A DNA stretch of 44,440 nucleotides from Byssothecium circinans (taxonomy: Eukaryota > Ascomycota > Dothideomycetes > Pleosporales > Massarinaceae). The position numbers and the translations under genes were made by a program. The stretch lies in NCBI GenBank assembly GCA_010015675.1, contig ML977048.1, positions 1 to 44,440 on the forward strand, written 5' to 3'. Positions 33,072-42,683 of the stretch are shown here, piece after piece. Within the stretch, counting starts at the first letter, position 1, and every line of letters begins with the position of its first letter. Below the pieces are notes generated by a model, which was not told where the DNA came from, made no database searches, and was given only the letters and a program-made list of their open reading frames with translations.

Positions 33072-36000
33072 TCAAGCCTTACTCAAATCCAAGCCAGCCC
33101 TCTCCAACCCCTCCTTAAACTTCTCCTTCAGGTCCCCCTCTACGTCTTTCTTCCCAACCAACTGCTCCAACATCATCTTCTCCACAGCTTCGATCCCCAC
33201 CATCTCCGCTGCCGTCACACCAGCACCGTCTATCCCCTTCTTTCCCTTTCCTTTCCCAGCCCCAACATCATCAGCGCCCTCTTCCCCAGAGACCATCTTA
33301 TCCAACTCCAACTTACTAATCCCCAGGGCATGGATCTGCTCCTCAACGGTCCCCTTAGTGACGAGACGCACGACTTCAACCTCCCTCGTCTGCCCCACAC
33401 GATGCGCGCGATTCTCCGCCTGAATATCGTCTTGTGGGTTAAACGACGAGTCGAAAATGATAACCTTATTGGCACACGCGAGATTAATCCCCGCACCCCC
33501 CGACTTTGTACTAAGCATAAACACCGGAATTTCCTCATCGGCGTAGAACTGGTCAATCAGGGGTTGACGATCGCTAATCGCCGTGGAGCCATCGATGCGC
33601 GAATACGCAATATCCTCGTCATCCAGCACCCACTGCAAAATATCCATGACGGAGGTGAATTGCGAGAAGAGGATCGCGCGGTCGCCGTTTGCTTTGAATT
33701 GTTTGAGGAGCTGGACGAGTTTGGCGACTTTACCAGAGTCCATCCATTCGTGGTTTTTGAGCTGGAATTTCCCCAGCGCTGAGGGGTATTTGGAGGCGAG
33801 GTGATGGCATTGGTAGTCTTGGTATAGTTCGAGCTCTTCGAAGATGATGTTGGGGTCGCTGTTTTGGAAGGTTGGTTCTTTAAGGCAGGCTCGGGACATT
33901 TTACGGATCTTGTCGTCGTTGTAGCGCTCGCGGAAGAGGAGTGGGTGGATCGCAGCCTGCCGAAGCTTCATCATGACGTTCATGTGCTCCTTGGGATTGT
34001 TGCCAGCTGCGCGCTCGAGGAGGATCTTGCGCTGCTTCTCAAGCTGCTCGTTGTACAGCTTCTTCTGCATCGGCGTCAACTCGCAATACTCCACGCGACA
34101 AGTCTTCTTCGGCAAGTCCTTCAGCACCTGCGCCTTCTTTCGGCGCAGGACAAAGGGCGTCATCATCGATCGAGCTCGGTTGATGCGTTGAGTGGACAAC
34201 AGAGCACCGTGTGAATCGCTCTCGGCGACCTTGGCCTTGTGCTTGAACGCAATTGCCACCCCATCCCTGACAGCCTCGGTGTTGAAGATGTCGGGCATGA
34301 GGAAAGCCAGGATAGACAACAGCTCCTGAAGACTGTTCTGCAGAGGAGTACCGGTGAGCAACAGCCGGCATCGCGCATTGATCTTCATCAAGCTGCCGTA
34401 TCGCTGGGTGGTCGAATTGCGCAGAATGTGACCCTCGTCGAAGATGCACATCTGCGGCCTGCACCTTCGCAGGAACTTGTTGTCCGTGGGCTTGAAGGCG
34501 AGGTCGTACGTCGTCAGCACAACGTCGGTGTTACCCTGTTCAATCGATTCCAGAATATCCTCCTGTTTGTTCATGCGATCATTCTGCGGTCCATAGTAAA
34601 TCTCAAAGTTGATCGTCTTCGAGAAGTGCTCAAACTCGCGGGCCCAGTTCTCAAGGGTAGAGCCAGGGACAATAATCACATGTGGACCAGCTTGTGCAGT
34701 TTCCTTGAGATGCGACAGGAAAGTGATGACCTGGCAGGTCTTGCCCAAGCCCATGTCGTCAGCCAGGATTCCAGAAATGCGGTTGTTCCAGAGCAGGTTC
34801 AGCCAGTTCAATCCGACGACTTGATAATCCTTGAGCACAATATCATCGTTCATGATGGACGGCTTCTTGAGCAACTTTGGGCTATGAGCAGTCTTACGCA
34901 AGTTGTCTTGATCCGAATCGCTCTCCAGGCTGCTTTGAGGGCTGTGGTATCCAGAGTCGCCAGATGCATCGCTTCCAATTTTGGTCACAGCGACTTCGCC
35001 ATCAGCCGATCCACCGAAGATGTTGATACCCCAGCGAGCCATAGTGGATACCATAGGGCGTCCGCGGACCTCGCATTGCTTGACGACCGAGTCGATGGTC
35101 TCGTACGCGTTCCACATGTTGCGCGCCGATTCGACCAACCTCTCACCAAACGTGTACCGAGGCTTGCGAGCCTTCTTGCCCGTCTCTTTCTGTCGCAGGT
35201 CGATGTGAATCTTCTCAATTGCGGCCAACGACTTGAAAGGGCGCTGCTCAAAAATTGCCCGGATCTCCTCCTCTTTCTGCCCAGAGAGGTCAACCATCTC
35301 TTCGATCGTGCAGCTGTTGAAGAACTTGAACAGACTGCCATCATCGAAGACCTCCTCCACACTGTCGCCTGCTTCGGACCCAGTGTCAGAATCAAGTAGG
35401 ATTGCCTCATCCTCATCCTCGTCAGGCAAGGCAGGTTTCGACTTCGACTGTGGCTTTGGCGTGGGCTCAGGCGAAGGGGTGCGGTTGGGTCGACCACGAA
35501 CAAGCCTGCCCTTTCGCTTGGGTTTTCCGGGAGGCTCGACGGGTGCCGGTGCTGGCGCAGGTGCTTGGCTTGTCTTTGTGTATCTATCCGCCAGGCTTGT
35601 GAGTCGCTGGTTCAACCCACGCTGTGCTGTCTTCTTTGACGCTGCCGGTTGGGGTTCGGGTTCAGGTTCAGGCGACGGTCCAAAAGGCTCATCGTCGGAT
35701 TGGTCCGCGAGAAAACTGCTTGCGTCGTCAAAGTGACCGCGCTTCTTCAGCAGAGCATTGTAGCGCTGAGCAACCGTCTTGTTGGGGAACACCATCTCCA
35801 ACCTCTGTGCCTTCCGCCGCATGTCCAAGTCTAGAATGTCCTCAAGCCTGTTGATGGGCAGTTCTTTCTCATCGTCGCTTTGAGTCAGGTCCACGGGCAT
35901 GGCACGCGACGGGCCAGTCTGTCGAGCAATTCCCTTGTGCTTCTTCGCTGGCGGCGATCGTCGAGCCGAGAACGAATCACCCGGTCGCTTGCGAGGATAG

Positions 36001-36557
36001 GCGGCGTTGTACGCGAAGCCGGACAAGTCGAGCGAGGGCTTCTGTGGTGTCTCCTCCACGCGCGATGCCCGTGACTGAGTCTCGACCTTTGACGGCGCTA
36101 TATTCGAGCCTCGTTGCCAGTCCTCTTCTTCCGAGTCAGGCTCAACAGGAGGGTCGTCGGAGGTGAGGTCGACTGGGGGGCGACGCGTGACCGCTGGGGG
36201 CACTTGACTATAAGTACCGGGCGGCGCCATTGGGTTTATGAATCGGCGCTGCGGTTGTGCCTGCGACATGGACGCGGGCGGGGAAGCTGAACGGCCGACC
36301 GCGGGGGAGGAACGGGCAACCTGCACCTGTGAAGGCTGTTGTCGCATGGAATATGGTTGCATGCGGTTGGCCTGCGGCGTGAGCATCAACGTCGGTTGCG
36401 TGCCCGTTGGCGCGGCGAAGAAGGGCGAGCGCTCAATAGGCATGGGCTGCGTAGGCTGCGTGAGAAAGGTGTTCGGATTCGCCAATTCATCTTCACTCTC
36501 CGAGCCTGCCCTCGCGCGGGGCGGCGAAGAAGAGAGTATAGGATCGTGGCGGTACAT
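33072..36557 (-). CDS. FUN30: SNF2-family chromatin remodeller Fun30/SMARCAD1-like
   Basis: This ATP-dependent remodeller acts in heterochromatin maintenance, H2A.Z exchange and DNA-end resection in yeasts. It is a single exon. The ATG at 36557 (MYRHDPILSSSPPRARAGSE) gives 1161 aa; an upstream in-frame ATG at 36665 would add 36 residues that look less like a protein start. Residues 1-220 or so are disordered. A CUE-like ubiquitin-binding segment lies at about 230-275 (RKAQRLEMVFPNKTVAQRYN), as in Fun30. The ATPase starts at LKDYQVVGLNWLNLLWNN, with Walker A DDMGLGKT at about 600, the DEGH box at about 705 and LLLTGTPLQNSLQELLS. The helicase C lobe has ILFSQFTSVMDILQWVL, STKSGGAGINLACANKVIIF and ENRAHRVGQTREV. 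The order and the insertion-free ATPase distinguish it from INO80/SWR1. It is divergent from VMA21. Confidence 0.93.
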   Translation of the reverse strand: MYRHDPILSSSPPRARAGSESEDELANPNTFLTQPTQPMPIERSPFFAAPTGTQPTLMLTPQANRMQPYSMRQQPSQVQVARSSPAVGRSASPPASMSQAQPQRRFINPMAPPGTYSQVPPAVTRRPPVDLTSDDPPVEPDSEEEDWQRGSNIAPSKVETQSRASRVEETPQKPSLDLSGFAYNAAYPRKRPGDSFSARRSPPAKKHKGIARQTGPSRAMPVDLTQSDDEKELPINRLEDILDLDMRRKAQRLEMVFPNKTVAQRYNALLKKRGHFDDASSFLADQSDDEPFGPSPEPEPEPQPAASKKTAQRGLNQRLTSLADRYTKTSQAPAPAPAPVEPPGKPKRKGRLVRGRPNRTPSPEPTPKPQSKSKPALPDEDEDEAILLDSDTGSEAGDSVEEVFDDGSLFKFFNSCTIEEMVDLSGQKEEEIRAIFEQRPFKSLAAIEKIHIDLRQKETGKKARKPRYTFGERLVESARNMWNAYETIDSVVKQCEVRGRPMVSTMARWGINIFGGSADGEVAVTKIGSDASGDSGYHSPQSSLESDSDQDNLRKTAHSPKLLKKPSIMNDDIVLKDYQVVGLNWLNLLWNNRISGILADDMGLGKTCQVITFLSHLKETAQAGPHVIIVPGSTLENWAREFEHFSKTINFEIYYGPQNDRMNKQEDILESIEQGNTDVVLTTYDLAFKPTDNKFLRRCRPQMCIFDEGHILRNSTTQRYGSLMKINARCRLLLTGTPLQNSLQELLSILAFLMPDIFNTEAVRDGVAIAFKHKAKVAESDSHGALLSTQRINRARSMMTPFVLRRKKAQVLKDLPKKTCRVEYCELTPMQKKLYNEQLEKQRKILLERAAGNNPKEHMNVMMKLRQAAIHPLLFRERYNDDKIRKMSRACLKEPTFQNSDPNIIFEELELYQDYQCHHLASKYPSALGKFQLKNHEWMDSGKVAKLVQLLKQFKANGDRAILFSQFTSVMDILQWVLDDEDIAYSRIDGSTAISDRQPLIDQFYADEEIPVFMLSTKSGGAGINLACANKVIIFDSSFNPQDDIQAENRAHRVGQTREVEVVRLVTKGTVEEQIHALGISKLELDKMVSGEEGADDVGAGKGKGKKGIDGAGVTAAEMVGIEAVEKMMLEQLVGKKDVEGDLKEKFKEGLERAGLDLSKA

Positions 36558-36931
36558 TGTGGATTGCACTGTATGGTCGCTGTGCAGTGTTGCAGTGAAG
36601 GTGATAGGGTAAGGTTTGCCCAGGTGAGGGTTGAAAAGCAGCAAATGCCCCGGCGAGACAAACAAGGAGGGGGGTATTACCGCTTACCGCAACAAAGAAA
36701 CGCGCATTGTCGGTACTGGTCGTGGTGGGAGAGTGTGAAGTGTGAAAGAAGGAGAGTCAGGAAAGTCGTGGCGGGGAAAAAGCTCCGGACGCGCCTCGCC
36801 TTACCTCGCGCGTAAATGGGATTATGGGCACGGACCACTCAGCTATGGCACATGGTTTCGCGACACCAACGAGCTCGCCCGCCCGATGCTTCACCACTTA
36901 CCAAGCAATCAACCCCAACAACCCTAGCAAA
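36558..36931. promoter_or_regulatory. Divergent promoter between FUN30 and VMA21
   Basis: A 374-bp intergenic region between two start codons on opposite strands. No specific site is claimed. Confidence 0.45.
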
Positions 36932-37374
36932 ATGCAAGAAGCAGTCCCTCGCCTTCGCAAGACCGAGCCCGGCGTCGTCGACAATTCCAGCGATGAACCC
37001 TCGAATATCACTCCCGCAGTGCCCTCGTACGCATTCCCAGCATCACCTCACTGTCTTTAACTGACATGAATACAGATCCGTCATATGGACACTGCTTTAC
37101 TTCACGTTTGCCATGGTCACACTGCCACTGGGAAGCTACTTCTTCTCGGTGAGATACGTTTTCAACGGTACGCTACCTTCTCTTTGCACGCCGAACGGGC
37201 AGTACATATCCTGCTCATTCTCATTCTCATTCTTCACCAGGCAACACCACATACGCAGGAGCCCTGGCGGCACTCATGGCGAACGTCGTCTTGATTACCT
37301 ACGTCGTCTTAGCGTTCAAGGACGACCAAGCAGAGCAGCAAGAGGAACAGGAGAAGAAGAAAAAGTCCTTGTAA
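36932..37374 (+). CDS. VMA21: V-ATPase assembly integral membrane protein Vma21
   Basis: Vma21 is an endoplasmic reticulum chaperone for assembly of the V0 sector of the vacuolar H+-ATPase. Exons are 36932-37026, 37076-37167 and 37241-37374, giving 106 aa, the usual family length. The introns (49 and 73 bp) are phase 2 and 1, and splicing restores NITPAVPSSVIWTLLYFTFA and RYVFNGNTTYAGALAALMAN. Two membrane helices are visible: WTLLYFTFAMVTLPLGSYFF and YAGALAALMANVVLITYVVL. The C-terminus ends in EEQEKKKKSL, a lysine-rich tail like the dilysine retrieval signal of the yeast protein. The gene is too fragmented for a long open frame, but the match to the family is strong across all three exons. 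Confidence 0.93.
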
Positions 37375-37974
37375 TTAGCATTTCATCTCTCTCATAGGAC
37401 GAAATCACACGGCCAATTGTCATGCTTGTACCCAATCACGATGAACTACATAACCATCAATTCTTCATGAGTTCTGCATTGGCATTGCAAGCTCGGGGTA
37501 TAAGGAGCGACTTTGCAGGCCCTTCCGCCCGCGATGTTTCAGAGATCCAGAATTCCCATAACGCCGTGCAGTGACGTGTCAACAGTCTGGCTGTGCAAAC
37601 TACAGCTTGCAAGCTGCGACTGCTGCCAAAATCTCCATCTAAAACTCTATAGTCCTGGGCCGTTGAACAAGTCAGGACGCTCGTCCCCTTTTACACGACT
37701 AATTCCCCACCATCATGATATCAATGTCCCGTTTCAATCCATAACAATAGCAGTGCCACGCCGACCGCCATCCAGACCCAATCCTCTAGATCCACCCTCT
37801 CCCATATGTCCCAAGCAAACATTCAAATATGGAAGCCTAGGAGATTGAGCCATATACACTATCTCCGCCCGCACAGTACTGGGCCGAAAGTCTGAGAACG
37901 CCTTCCGCCCGTATTTGGAAGCGTTGCTAGACTTTCGACACAGGTCTGTACTTCCTACTCTTTCTTCCCCTCAT
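37375..37974. other. Convergent 3' region
   Basis: About 600 bp between VMA21 and the DUF2406 gene end. No gene is recognised. Confidence 0.5.
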
Positions 37975-39340
37975 CTAATCCTTGCTAAACCGCCTCTTGA
38001 ACCAACTCCGTCTCTTTTCGGGGCCCAGACGAGCCTGCGCACCTGCTGTTGGAGGGGTATCGTTCGATGTATTTCTGGCGAGCTTCATAGGCTGGTTGTG
38101 CACCGGAGGCGGTGGCGGACCGGCCTTTGCTGGAACTGGGGGAGGAACAGCGCCTCCGTAGCCGTTTGATTGCTGCTGCTGTACAAAATAGGAATTGTTT
38201 TGACCATGCTCTTCCATAATCGGCGCTCCACCGAATCCCTGGAATCCATACTGCTCGCCCAGATCCGGTTGTCTCACGGGAGGTGCGCGCTCAACAGAGC
38301 TGTTATCGCTGCTGGGATCGTTGGAGTACGGGTCGCTGTGGCTGCCGCTGGATCCGTTCGTGTGGACCGTGTCTCGCGACTGTTGATAGCCTGGAGTAGG
38401 GTATACGCTGTGCCCGTTTCCGTTGCTGTACCGGTTCCACCCTGGGTCTGATTGCATACGGTTCTGACGTGTTCGGGACGGGCCGCCTACTGGGCCGCCC
38501 ATGCCGTGGCCATTGTCCACCCAGCTGTCTCGAGCAGATTGCCGGTTTCCGTAGTATCCGCTGGTCTGCGAGTACCGGTTTTGGTCATAACCTGGAAAGT
38601 AGTTAGCACATGTCCATCATGCCAGCGCATTGGCATAAGCTCAACTGACCTCCTCCATAATAACTGCTCCTATGGCTACCATATCCGCTCATGATGTCAG
38701 TGTTGACATCTCCGGCTCGCATGGTTTGTGCCCTCCTCCGGTATTCGCCATCGATGGCGGCCTCGAACGAGCGGATGGTGTCGAGCGGGCGTTCCCATCT
38801 CGAGCGGGTGGGATTGGACAGATCGGGTTCAGCTAGAGGCTGTCAGTTTCATTCTTTGAACTCTGCAGCTGTTATGTTGCAAGAAAGTGGTTGATGGCTG
38901 TCACGACGCACTGTGAAAAGTGCGCAAGTGGGAGAGATGAGACATACCAATTGGGTTGCCTTGCGCATCAGTGTGCTGGAAAGAGCGAAGGGACTGCAGC
39001 GTGGGCTTCTCGAGGGCAGCAGCGACTGTTGTCAAAGATCAGCACAGTTCATCGAAATGTCGAAGGCGCCACAATTCCATCGATTCCAAAACTCGGTTCC
39101 CCATCCACACCCATAAACGCATCGGTTGGACTTACTAGGCTGAGACTCGTTCATGGCCGCGTTCGGATCGGCCTTGGTGGCTGGATGGAGATGCTGTTTC
39201 TCGTCGTGACTCTCCTTCCTACTGTGGTGGCCAGCGCTCTTCGTGCTCTTAGCACCAAAGCTAAGGGTTCGATTACGCTGATGCGACGGTCGTGACGACG
39301 TCTGCTGAATGTTGTGGCCGTTCTCCATGGCGACGGACAT
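37975..39340 (-). CDS. DUF2406-family protein
   Basis: Exons are 39340-39136, 39025-38948, 38832-38650 and 38591-37975, giving 360 aa. The joins are all phase 1 and restore PIAAALEKPTLQSLRSFQHT, NPIAEPDLSNPTRSRWERPL and YYGGGGYDQNRYS. The conserved block KADPNAAMNESQP through LEKPTLQSLRSFQHTDAQGN and ERPLDTIRSFEAAIDGEYRR is the DUF2406 signature of ascomycete proteins. The rest is a long Asn/Gly/Ser/Tyr-rich disordered tail, with a polyproline stretch (VPPPVPAKAGPPPPP), possibly an SH3 ligand, and a basic C-terminus RRSWFKRRFSKD. The biochemical role of the family is not established. The polyproline and basic ends suggest a peripheral membrane or signalling scaffold, which is inference. Confidence 0.86.
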
Positions 39341-41204
39341 GGTCTTTTAGTATCGCGCGTGTTCTCTGCGTTCCCTGCTAGATGCCGGTGCCGAAGGTGG
39401 ATTCACGCCAATTTCCCAGGGCGAAACAGGGCCGTGGATGGGCTTGTGCGTGCAGAGTCGATGCTGTAGCGGGCGTAGCGTTCTCCGTGTTGTGGACCGG
39501 GGACGTCTCTTCAGTGGCCGATGCAGCGGATCGTGGTCCCGGCGCGTGCGATAGATGTAGGCGGTTGATAGTGATAGGCGGCGCTGACGTCGTGATGGGC
39601 GTCGGGTTCGGAGGTGTTGGCGGTGGATAACGACGGACGTGGCGAGCGAGGGTGGGATAATGAAGATGGTGGGGAGAGGTTGTGGTGTGAAGGCTGGCAG
39701 CGGGCTGGCAGAGGGCTGGTGAAAGGTGGGTGTAGATAAAGCCAACTAGCTAGGGTCGCACCTGTTGACGTTCACCTGCACCGTCATGTATTCGCGGCTG
39801 CGTCCGGCATGAGATCTCCACCCAATCAGGAACGGCGACGGTCCGGCAGCCCCAAATGCACCAGACGACGAAACACGCAGTGCGGGAGGGTGGTGGGCGA
39901 TGGCTTCCACGGCCAGAGAAGAGCACGCAAGAGGCGTTTGGGCGCTTTGAAGTTTCAACAAGCAACCGCACGCCTCTATCGGACCGCCGCGGCTGGGGGA
40001 CGCGCAATTCAGTGGGCGGATCAGCAGCCCTCCCACAGGAACGGGAACACGTTACGCCGCGAGAGACGACTCTCCGCAGAGCATCGCCACCCTGTGCAGG
40101 AGAAAATAGTCGCAAGCAGCCGCGCGTTTGAACATCTGGAGCCAGCCACGTCCAACTTCGAGCCCAACCTCCAACTGGGAACACAGTCACACCAGTAGAA
40201 GAAGACATTGTTTTATATGTGAAGCATTTGGAGGCCTGGGACATGGCAGTGGAGAGACATTGACCTGACCACTACTGCATGTACGCGTATCCATCAACTC
40301 CGCAGTCAATATCATTATCGATACTATCCCGCATACCAGCCATCCCAAAACAGAACCCGCCCAACTATTGACTTGGCAATCGCGAAAATTTACACACCAG
40401 GTTGTCCAATAATAAAGTGCAATCCCATAAATATTCCCCTCCAAAAAGTCCCCTCTTTTATCTCCGTGGCACCAGTTGGCATTTCTTCTCTTCCTCTCGG
40501 TACCATTACTACAGTACAGTACGCTCTCCAGACCATCTCACTCACCCTCCAACTCCACAGGTCTGCACACACTTCCAGAAATAGCACACGCACGTATGGA
40601 AGCCGTGGATCGCAATAATGACCATGACATCATCAGCAATGCAGGACTCCATGTCTCCACCCCACAACTGGTGTACCGGGGAGGAAGATCCCGGGGCGCC
40701 ACCAGGTAGCTACCGGTACCGGCTGAGGCTGATCATGATTCTCTTCCCCGGCGACGTTCTGCGTGTTGGGAGCCGTGATGCTGATCATCGACGCCGATGC
40801 TGCTGACGTTGACGTTTGATGCACAATAATGGCGCGCTAGGTGTCAGAAATCATGGTCTCTTTTTTAGTGATCAGACCAAGTCGAGAGGTAAAATAGTGG
40901 CGTGCAATAACGTAAAGCACCACCAAGTGCGCTACGCCACCAGCCTGTGGCTGGTGTCAAGTACGCTCCCAAGCACGCAAGCATCCAACTAGGCGAAAGA
41001 CAATGTTTGCTTAGTAAGGCTCGGTATCCGTCGTTCAGCTGAAGAAAGAGCATGGAGTAAGCCTTGCTGCAACCACCTTTCTCTCATGACCATCTCTAGC
41101 TAAGCTGTCTAACAGGCACCAAGCTCGTCCTCATGTACTTTGCATTAACACTTGCTTTCCTCGCCAAGGCCACACTTCGCAGATTATCCGCCACACTACT
41201 ATGA
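39341..41204. other. Gene-free region, border of the accessory block
   Basis: About 1.9 kb without a supported gene. The part next to the DUF2406 start (39341-39750) is probably its promoter and leader. Several frames of 60-160 codons overlap on both strands, but none shows a domain motif or consistent codon use. Confidence 0.5.
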
Positions 41205-42207
41205 TATGAATCTTTCCAATACAAGCCGCTTTATCCTAATGGCAACCAGATACGTCTACTCCGCTTCTCAAACGAACCCGGCAGTCAGTCGGGCTACGCT
41301 CTTGACAGCTTTCACCTCAATGAATGCCCTCCATACGAGGCTTTGTCTTACACATGGGGACCTCCACTTCCAACAAAAATCATCACCTTGAACGAAAGAT
41401 CGTTTGAGATCCGGGAAAATCTGTCGGACTTCCTTGAACGTATTCGAATTGGCATCACTCTCCTCGATGAGGAACGACTGTCCTCTACCGCATCCGAAGT
41501 ATCTATGGATAGATCAGCTTTGCATCGACCAGTCCTCAGAGAAAGAGAAATCACGCCAAGTTAAGCGCATGGCCGAGATAATCGAGAAAGCCCAGTATGT
41601 CATTGTGTGGCTAGGTCACGATGACCAGCAGAGTGGCACGGCAATGCGACTCATAGCGGATACTTGGTTCATAGAACAGGTCCCTCAAAAAGGTCCTCAA
41701 ACTTTCCTGGATTCAGTCTTTGGATTGCTTTGCACAATGAGCTTCGAGACTACCGCCAACGACTTCTCAATGATCACCACAGCGTTGAAACCCTCCTGCA
41801 CCGATTATATTAGAATCGGTTCTCGATCGTCCAAGAATTTGTACTCGCCCAAGACATACTGCTTGCTTGCGGTCCTTGTGCCATCACGCTGACTGCCATC
41901 TCGAGACTGCCATCCATTGCCAGCTTACCGAGCTGGTACGGAGGTCCAAATGTCATTACGATTCCGGAGCCAGTGGTTACCCTTCTTGATCCGAGATGCG
42001 GCAGTGCCGTCGGCGTTACATTCTCACTGCCTGAGTTGCATCTGATTACCTTGTTACGCGACTTTTCCATGCAGGAATGCGAAAATCCTCGTGATAAGGT
42101 TTATGGTTTGCTCGCACTGTGTAATGAGAAAGTTGAAGTTAACGTGGATGACTCGAGCCCAGCGGATGAAATATTCCGTGAGGTGTTCTCCACACTTATT
42201 TACTTTA
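41205..42207 (+). pseudogene. HET-domain (heterokaryon incompatibility) pseudogene
   Basis: HET proteins trigger cell death after fusion of incompatible strains. The hallmark pieces are present but split. One frame has FQYKPLYPNGNQIRLLRF and CPPYEALSYTWGPPLPTK. A second frame from about 41497 has KYLWIDQLCIDQSSEKEKSR and AQYVIVWLGHD. The first frame then resumes with SIVQEFVLAQDILLACGPCA and ENPRDKVYGLLALC. Breaks seen are a TGA at 41202-41204 just before the first block, a frame change near 41490-41499, a return to the first frame between about 41640 and 41740, and a TAG at 41811-41813. Coding similarity ends near 42207, where unrelated AT-rich sequence with a transposase fragment begins, so the 3' end is missing. 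Sequencing error could explain one break but hardly all. Confidence 0.8.
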
Positions 42208-42683
42208 GGGTAAATCACCGGCCACCGAGATTCACCACTAAACGAGGTGAAAACTAACCTCCCTAACTACTTAATTTCCTACTATACATTTCTAGCTACT
42301 GCAACATATATATAAAAATGTAAATAGATGGAGTTACGCAGAATTATTAGGTTTAGTATCCTACTACTTCATACTAACTATAAAACCTAATATAATTTTC
42401 GACACTATATCGCCTACTACTGCACGCCCTTTACTGGTATGTGAGTGGGGCGTCTAAAGCACCCAACCAGTTGATGGCAGGACGTGTTGCTGCGGACGGG
42501 GAGCCCAGCTTTATGCTTGGTTCCAATGCTTCTCTCCACTGCCGTTTCATCTACGAACACCAGCTGGTCGGAGCGGAGGGATAATATCTCGTACATTTGT
42601 TCGTCTCGTATGTCGGCGTTAAGAAGAGTTAATAGCTTGACCAAACCTATCTTTTACAAAGACAGGTAAAATATCAAAACTAG
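42208..42683 (-). mobile_element. Relic of a Tc1/mariner-type transposon
   Basis: The minus-strand frame 42644-42417 (75 codons) reads LRSDQLVFVDETAVERSIGT, which matches the first catalytic Asp region (FVDE) of IS630/Tc1/mariner DDE transposases common in Dothideomycetes. The fragment carries only this motif; the HTH region and the later DDE acidic residues are not seen. To its left lies an AT-rich stretch (42260-42410) without a frame. The relic sits exactly between the truncated end of the HET pseudogene and the last codons of the ankyrin frame. A small hairpin, TTCACC/GGTGAA at 42231-42251, lies close to the left junction. Exact ends and target duplication could not be set. Confidence 0.6.

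Noticed and set aside
34239..35399. Plus-strand 386-codon frame
   Set aside because: It is fully antisense to the SNF2 ATPase region of FUN30; a shadow frame of a conserved GC-rich exon.
39347..40244. Minus-strand frames upstream of the DUF2406 gene
   Set aside because: Low-complexity Pro/Arg/Ser composition, overlapping frames on both strands and no motif; more likely promoter and leader.
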